Assembly: GCA_964480995.1 (NCBI GenBank) | Contig: CAYZRZ010000025.1 | Location: 1-18,647 of the forward strand | Length of the DNA: 18,647 nucleotides | DNA from: UBA1038 sp964480995 | Lineage (GTDB): Bacteria; Bacillota; Clostridia; Christensenellales; Aristaeellaceae | Direction of reading: 5' to 3' | In this document: one piece after another, positions 14,533 through 18,647 of the stretch | Numbering within the stretch: the first letter of the stretch is position 1 | How the letters are laid out: every line of letters starts with the position of its first letter | The notes under the pieces: generated by a model | Databases searched by the model: none | What the model was told of the DNA's origin: nothing | Seen by the model: the letters and a program-made list of their open reading frames with translations, nothing else | Program-made: the position numbers and the translations under genes

Positions 14533-15599
14533 TGCGAATAGTTGTCGGCATGTCCGGCGGGGTGGATTCCGCCGTATCGGCGGCGCTGCTTAAACAGCAG
14601 GGCTTCGATGTGATAGGCGTTTTTATGAATAACTGGGAGGAAGACAGCGGCGAAGGCGTATGCACGGCGGAGAACGATTGGGTGGATGTGCGCGCAACCT
14701 GCGATGTGATCGGGATTCCCTATTACGCGGTCAACTTCTCAAAAGAGTATAAAGACAGGGTGTTCGGGCATTTTCTGAATGAATACGCCCGCGGCAGAAC
14801 GCCGAATCCTGATGTGCTGTGCAACCGTGAAATCAAGTTCAAGTCATTTCTGGACTTTGCTTTGCAGCTGGGCGCTGATAAGATAGCCACGGGCCATTTT
14901 GTGCGGACTGACGAGTCCGGACGCTTGTATAAAGGAGTGGACCCCGGCAAGGAGCAGAGCTATTTTTTATATATGCTCAAGACGGATCAGCTCAGACGTT
15001 CAGTCTTCCCGGTGGGGGGCATGCTGAAATCACAGGTCAGGGAACTGGCCTCATCCATGAAGCTGCCGGTCAACACAAAGAAGGATTCTACGGGGATATG
15101 TTTTATCGGAGAGAGAAATTTCAGGTCTTTCCTGAAGGGTTATCTTCCCGCCCAACCGGGCGTTATGCGCAGTGAGCAAGGAGAGGCCCTGGGTGAACAT
15201 CAGGGACTGATGTATTACACGCTGGGCCAGCGAAAGGGCCTGGGCATCGGCGGACGCGGGGACGGCCGCAGTTATTTTGTGGTTGATAAAGACCTCGCGC
15301 GAAACGAGCTGATCGTCGCTCAGGGGGAGGATCACCCTCAATTGTATTCCCGTGCTGCTGAGCTTGAGGAGCTGACCTGGGTGGATGCCCCGCCCTGTCC
15401 CGAGGGGCAGGAAACGCGGCTGACGGCCAAGTTCCGCTACCGTCAGCCTGACCAGCCGCTAAGTCTGGTATGGCAGGGGGACAAGGCCAGTCTGCGATTT
15501 GATCTTCCTCAGCGCGCGATTACTCCAGGGCAAAGCGCTGTGCTTTATCGGGGGGATGAATGCCTTGGCGGCGGGATTATCACGTCATTCTCCAGATAG
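14532..15599 (+). CDS. mnmA: tRNA-specific 2-thiouridylase MnmA
   Basis: A 355-residue enzyme that thiolates uridine 34 of Lys, Glu and Gln tRNAs, using ATP activation and relayed sulfur. N-terminal PP-loop SGGVDSAVS at 8-16; catalytic C97 in NPDVLCNREIKF and the partner C190 in STGICFIGERNF, matching Cys102 and Cys199 of E. coli; GHFVR and GKEQSYFLY typical of the family; C-terminal beta-barrel from about 285. All key residues are present. ATG overlaps the tmk TAA by one base (TAATG); AAAGAGG at 14512-14518 is rather far, 13 bases upstream, so coupled re-initiation is likely. Sharing an operon with lysS is fitting, since tRNA-Lys is one of its substrates. Its last 15 bases overlap the convergent DUF4340 gene. 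A cysteine desulfurase partner is not in the window. Confidence 0.97.
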   Translation: MRIVVGMSGGVDSAVSAALLKQQGFDVIGVFMNNWEEDSGEGVCTAENDWVDVRATCDVIGIPYYAVNFSKEYKDRVFGHFLNEYARGRTPNPDVLCNREIKFKSFLDFALQLGADKIATGHFVRTDESGRLYKGVDPGKEQSYFLYMLKTDQLRRSVFPVGGMLKSQVRELASSMKLPVNTKKDSTGICFIGERNFRSFLKGYLPAQPGVMRSEQGEALGEHQGLMYYTLGQRKGLGIGGRGDGRSYFVVDKDLARNELIVAQGEDHPQLYSRAAELEELTWVDAPPCPEGQETRLTAKFRYRQPDQPLSLVWQGDKASLRFDLPQRAITPGQSAVLYRGDECLGGGIITSFSR

Positions 15600-17075
15600 G
15601 CTCAGCATGAGTTTCTCCGCTTCTTTCAAATAAGTCAGATCAGTATAATAAAGAACCGTACCGTCTACCGCTATCGCCGCGTGCAGGGCGTCATAGGGGT
15701 AGAATTCTATATCGCGGGTGAGCTGCTCAAACTGAATCCGGGCTTCAAATACAGGAGAAACGCCTTCATATGAACGCGATTTATCTGCTTTCCCGGTGGC
15801 ACGAATATTGGTCAGGCGCTTGTATAGCTCTGCGGCATCCTCTGCGGGAACCTCTTTTCCTGCTCCGTTTGTAAAGACGTATTTATACAGCATATCACCT
15901 TGAGCGTCACGCGAAACTTCATTGTTTGGCATAATGTCCTCGACCAACGCAACATGGTAGCTGATCTGCAGACCATCCTCGGATGTGGCGCTGAATGTAT
16001 TCAAGCGGTTAAGCGGAATGCTGACAGGGTATCGGCTCAGATAGCTGTCGGGATCCGGATCCGTCATAAATCCCATCGACAGGTTGCTTGCCTGGTATAC
16101 AACTCCGTCATAAAGAGCATAAAAACCAAGATTATCGACAGCATGGCCGATGTCTATCACGATCTGCTGCGCTTCAACGCTGTGGCTGCTTGATGTTTGC
16201 ATATCGGAGGAATACGAGGTGATGGTGCTTGCAGCCAAATCAAACACGATGCGTCCCTTCGGCTGATCAAGACCGTAATCAGCCAGATCCACGCGCCCGG
16301 CAAGATCGATAAAGCTCGCAAACCGCATTTTCCCCACGATTTCCTTCAGCTGATTGATCTTATCCATAGACACTGGATAAGAAAAGGGCTCATCCATCAC
16401 CCAAACATCATCATGGATACGGCGCAACGCAAGGATGTCCTGCCCGCGTTCAAAGCGTACGGATTCCAACAGGTCAGGGGTAAAGTTCACCTCAGGGATG
16501 CTATGCAGCCAGGTGAGCGGATGATCAAAAGCATCCTTGATGGTAATACTCATTTGGTACAGCGTGGAAGTACCCTGCAGAATGCCGTAATCACTCGGCG
16601 TATCGCCGGGTATGCGGGAACCTATGCGCAGTGTATACTCCCTGCCTTCCGTAAAACGGGCCCTTATTTCAAGGGCTTCATCTCCAAGCCCGAACATATG
16701 AAAATCCACCGTGTCACCCTCTGTATAGCTGCCCAGTGTGTTCTCAGCTTCAAGATACAGGAGACTATCCGCCATTGCGTTGATCAAATCAAGGTTAAGA
16801 TCATAGTAAGGATAACCTTCTGCGACATAACCCTCGCCTTGCTTAACAATGGTGTAAGCCTGCTCGCGGGATGGTTTGACTGTGAATGAGAGCAGCTCGT
16901 TCTTATCTGCCTCAAACAGCAGTACACTGGTATCTGGCACAGGCTGCGGCGGCGGAAGCGTTTCGGGCCGCGTGAAAACATACAGGACCAGGGCTGACAG
17001 AAGAAGACATATGGCGATGCATATTTTTATTGCCCGGCTGATGCCTTGTTTTCGCTTTACCCGTACTTCCTTCAT
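15585..17075 (-). CDS. DUF4340 domain membrane-anchored protein
   Basis: A 496-residue protein with a basic N-terminus (MKEVRVKRKQ), one transmembrane helix at about 16-35 and a large extracytoplasmic part. The features I associate with DUF4340 are a pattern of beta-rich repeats with a central LADYGLDQPKGRIVFDL segment and the equivalent DFHMFGLGDEALEIRARF earlier, suggesting two related halves. DUF4340 proteins are usually encoded next to GldG-type and ABC-2 permease genes, exactly as here, and are thought to belong to an ABC export complex of unknown substrate. The start ATG overlaps the stop of the upstream GldG-family gene by one base (TGATG), so translation is coupled. The 3' end overlaps mnmA by 15 bases on the opposite strand. 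Assignment rests on pattern and context; function is unknown. Confidence 0.8.
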   Translation of the reverse strand: MKEVRVKRKQGISRAIKICIAICLLLSALVLYVFTRPETLPPPQPVPDTSVLLFEADKNELLSFTVKPSREQAYTIVKQGEGYVAEGYPYYDLNLDLINAMADSLLYLEAENTLGSYTEGDTVDFHMFGLGDEALEIRARFTEGREYTLRIGSRIPGDTPSDYGILQGTSTLYQMSITIKDAFDHPLTWLHSIPEVNFTPDLLESVRFERGQDILALRRIHDDVWVMDEPFSYPVSMDKINQLKEIVGKMRFASFIDLAGRVDLADYGLDQPKGRIVFDLAASTITSYSSDMQTSSSHSVEAQQIVIDIGHAVDNLGFYALYDGVVYQASNLSMGFMTDPDPDSYLSRYPVSIPLNRLNTFSATSEDGLQISYHVALVEDIMPNNEVSRDAQGDMLYKYVFTNGAGKEVPAEDAAELYKRLTNIRATGKADKSRSYEGVSPVFEARIQFEQLTRDIEFYPYDALHAAIAVDGTVLYYTDLTYLKEAEKLMLSLSGE

Positions 17076-18529
17076 CAGCGTCTCCTTCTTGGAAGAAGCA
17101 CGATCAACGCGGCGCTGAACATCAGGACAGGCAGCAAGGCGACAGCAATGCCGTTGAGCAGCGGATTGGCGACACGCAGCGGCGGGCGTACCACTGTTTT
17201 TGGCTGTATTGAGAGGCTGATGCGTGAAGTCGGGCTGAGATAGCTGACAAGGTTTAAAAGGAACTCTGAACTGTAGGTGTTTTGATACAGCCAGCTATCG
17301 GTGAATACACTTGAGTTGCCGATAATAAATGCCTTCGAGCGTGTACCGTCGTCAAATGACCGCTCAGCTGTCAATGCCAGGGGAAATGTGCCTGTCTCAT
17401 CCGTATCTCTGCGCGCGATATCATTTGACTGGTCCGACGTATCACGAAGGTAGGCATTTCCGCTTCGCAGCAGAACATAATTCACCAGAAGATTGTTGAT
17501 ATTCTGCGGCTCCTCAAAGGCAGCCGAACCAGCCAGGACCAAAGTAGTTTGATTGTTTGTGATAAGAGTGGCGGTAGGTTCGGCCATTTCCATATAGGGC
17601 ATCAGTACGGCGGGCGAAGAGGGATAATAGCTTTCCTTTTCTTCTTCCTGCGCAACGACCAGTCCCTTTTTGCGGATAAAACCATAGCTGCGGTAGAGTG
17701 AATCGAAATTGGGCATCTCTTCATGCATGGAAAAATCCACGGTCATGAACAGGGAACCGCCGGCTCTGGCGAAAGCGTCAATCTTGCTTAACTGATCACC
17801 TGTCAAATCTTTGACAGGTGAAAGGATCATCAGCGGCGATGAGACATCCAGTTCATCCCCGCGCAGCAGATCGACCGGGTTGAGAGCGTAATTGTAGTTA
17901 AGCAGCAAATTCTCCATGGCTGCTGTATCCTCCCGGCTCAGCTCCCCATGCCCGCCAAGCAGCTGGATAGAGGGAACATCGGGTGCAGTGACATAGAGCA
18001 GAGCTTCCGAAATCCTTTGTTCATAGTTTAAGCCGGACACATAAAACATGCCGCTTTGAGCGTCATATGCCTGGGTGATATAGTCTGTCATGTTCAGGAT
18101 ACGCGTTCTGTCTTTTTGCCTTCCGTGGATGATCAGGCAATCGTTTGTTACCGTGCTGTCATCAAGACTTGAACTGATATTGTGGATCAGGGCCGGATTC
18201 TGCAGCAGGTTTTCAACAGAAAAGGTAAAGTGCCGCGAGGCTGCCGCGTACCGCTCCAATATCGCGATCAAAGCCTGATCCTCCTCGCCGGGTGTAAAGA
18301 GGGCATAGACATGAACGTCGCTATCAAGCTCGTTTAGGACCTTGTCCGTTTCAGCGCTTTTTGTTGTAATGGCGTTGAATGAAGTATCAATTTTGAGCGC
18401 GTAACGGTTTTCCAGCGCGTCAAAGGCGAGCACCAGCAGACCCGCGGCGGCGACAGCAAGGGAGACGAACAGAATCGAATAGCCCCCGAGCCTTTTACGG
18501 TCCGATAGAAGATTCTTCTTTCTGATCAT
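17075..18529 (-). CDS. GldG-family ABC transporter auxiliary protein
   Basis: A 484-residue protein with a transmembrane helix near each end: about 15-37 (GGYSILFVSLAVAAAGLLVL) and about 457-480, followed by RRRR inside. Between them is a large extracytoplasmic domain of the GldG/ABC-auxiliary type. It opens DTSFNAITTKSAETDKVLNEL, then DVHVYALFTPGEED, a central PSIQLLGGHGELS, and LMILSPVKDLTGDQLSKIDAFARAGGSLFMTVD, which is the usual signature. In Bacteroidetes GldG works with GldA and GldF in gliding; in Firmicutes relatives are of unknown role and gliding should not be assumed. The start overlaps the permease stop by four bases; GGAGG lies eight bases upstream. Contains a perfect palindrome at 17796-17821. 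Confidence 0.85.
   Translation of the reverse strand: MIRKKNLLSDRKRLGGYSILFVSLAVAAAGLLVLAFDALENRYALKIDTSFNAITTKSAETDKVLNELDSDVHVYALFTPGEEDQALIAILERYAAASRHFTFSVENLLQNPALIHNISSSLDDSTVTNDCLIIHGRQKDRTRILNMTDYITQAYDAQSGMFYVSGLNYEQRISEALLYVTAPDVPSIQLLGGHGELSREDTAAMENLLLNYNYALNPVDLLRGDELDVSSPLMILSPVKDLTGDQLSKIDAFARAGGSLFMTVDFSMHEEMPNFDSLYRSYGFIRKKGLVVAQEEEKESYYPSSPAVLMPYMEMAEPTATLITNNQTTLVLAGSAAFEEPQNINNLLVNYVLLRSGNAYLRDTSDQSNDIARRDTDETGTFPLALTAERSFDDGTRSKAFIIGNSSVFTDSWLYQNTYSSEFLLNLVSYLSPTSRISLSIQPKTVVRPPLRVANPLLNGIAVALLPVLMFSAALIVLLPRRRR
17796..17821. repeat. Perfect 12-bp-arm palindrome inside the GldG-family gene
   Basis: TCACCTGTCAAA (17796-17807), a 2-base centre TC, then TTTGACAGGTGA (17810-17821). 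It spans codons for about residues 237-245 (SPVKDLTGD). Both arms contain TTGACA on opposite strands. It could be a protein-binding site or an RNA hairpin; the two-base centre makes a tight RNA loop unlikely without opening the innermost pairs. Confidence 0.95.
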
Positions 18530-18647
18530 TCAGCCCACCTCCGCGACAGCAGAATCTGTGTGGCGACAAAGAGGCAAAGGGCGATAAAAACAAGGAAGAA
18601 AAAAATATTCGCCATACTGAGCTGCCCCAATAAAAACGGGGAAAATC
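18526..18647 (-). CDS. ABC-2 type permease (GldF-like), C-terminal fragment, cut by window edge
   Basis: The last 39 codons of a gene running in from the right edge, read by hand: FSPFLLGQLSMANIFFFLVF followed by IALCLFVATQILLSRRWAE and a TGA stop at 18528-18526. It contains one strongly hydrophobic helix and a short basic tail ending RRW, as seen at the C-terminus of ABC-2 permeases next to GldG genes. Its stop overlaps the GldG-family ATG by four bases. The ATPase subunit would be expected further upstream, outside the window. Too short for certainty on its own; context carries the call. Confidence 0.7.
   Translation of the reverse strand, partial: FSPFLLGQLSMANIFFFLVFIALCLFVATQILLSRRWAE

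Noticed and set aside
16197..16889. 230-residue plus-strand open frame opposite the DUF4340 gene
   Set aside because: Antisense shadow; no domain pattern, and the minus-strand gene has coupled start, membrane helix and context.

Overview
The window looks like chromosomal housekeeping DNA from a low-GC-type Gram-positive lineage (Firmicutes, most likely class Clostridia), with base composition close to or slightly above half G+C by eye. The evidence is gene content and order: darA-holB-ricT, plsX-acpP-rnc-smc-ftsY and greA-lysS are Firmicutes-style clusters, Shine-Dalgarno sequences are strong (GGAGG type), and FtsY has only the NG core. No phage, IS element, CRISPR array, tRNA or rRNA was seen.

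Layout. (1) 1-1954, minus strand: darA (c-di-AMP receptor), holB (DNA polymerase III delta-prime) and ricT (start-proximal part only, running off the left edge). This matches the Bacillus tmk-darA-yaaR-holB-ricT cluster, but tmk and yaaR are missing here. (2) 1955-2154: divergent promoter region. (3) 2155-8640, plus strand: plsX, acpP, rnc, smc, ftsY, covering phospholipid/fatty-acid initiation, RNase III, chromosome condensation and the SRP receptor. It closes with a hairpin at 8662-8691, and there is an internal terminator-like hairpin between acpP and rnc. (4) 8719-10173, minus strand: a lipoprotein with four peptidoglycan-binding repeats. (5) 10174-10519: divergent control region rich in TTGTA/TACAA dyads. 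(6) 10520-15599, plus strand: greA, lysS, an unrecognised membrane-anchored protein, a HAD-phosphatase/thymidylate-kinase fusion, and mnmA, all tightly packed or overlapping. (7) 15585-18647, minus strand: a DUF4340 protein, a GldG-family protein and the C-terminus of an ABC-2 type permease, forming an export-type ABC module that overlaps mnmA tail to tail.

How the genes fit together: the plus-strand operons combine membrane lipid synthesis, chromosome maintenance, membrane targeting and translation/tRNA functions. The most unusual gene is at 13246-14532. The thymidylate kinase missing from the holB cluster appears here joined in frame to a 5'-nucleotidase-like HAD domain, with a possible internal ribosome binding site and ATG exactly at the domain boundary. 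Other points of interest are a perfect 12-bp-arm palindrome inside the GldG-family gene, a 23-bp tandem duplication of the plsX 3' end that may create an acpP promoter, and the dyad cluster between the lipoprotein gene and greA. All functional calls come from reading motifs; no database search was run.
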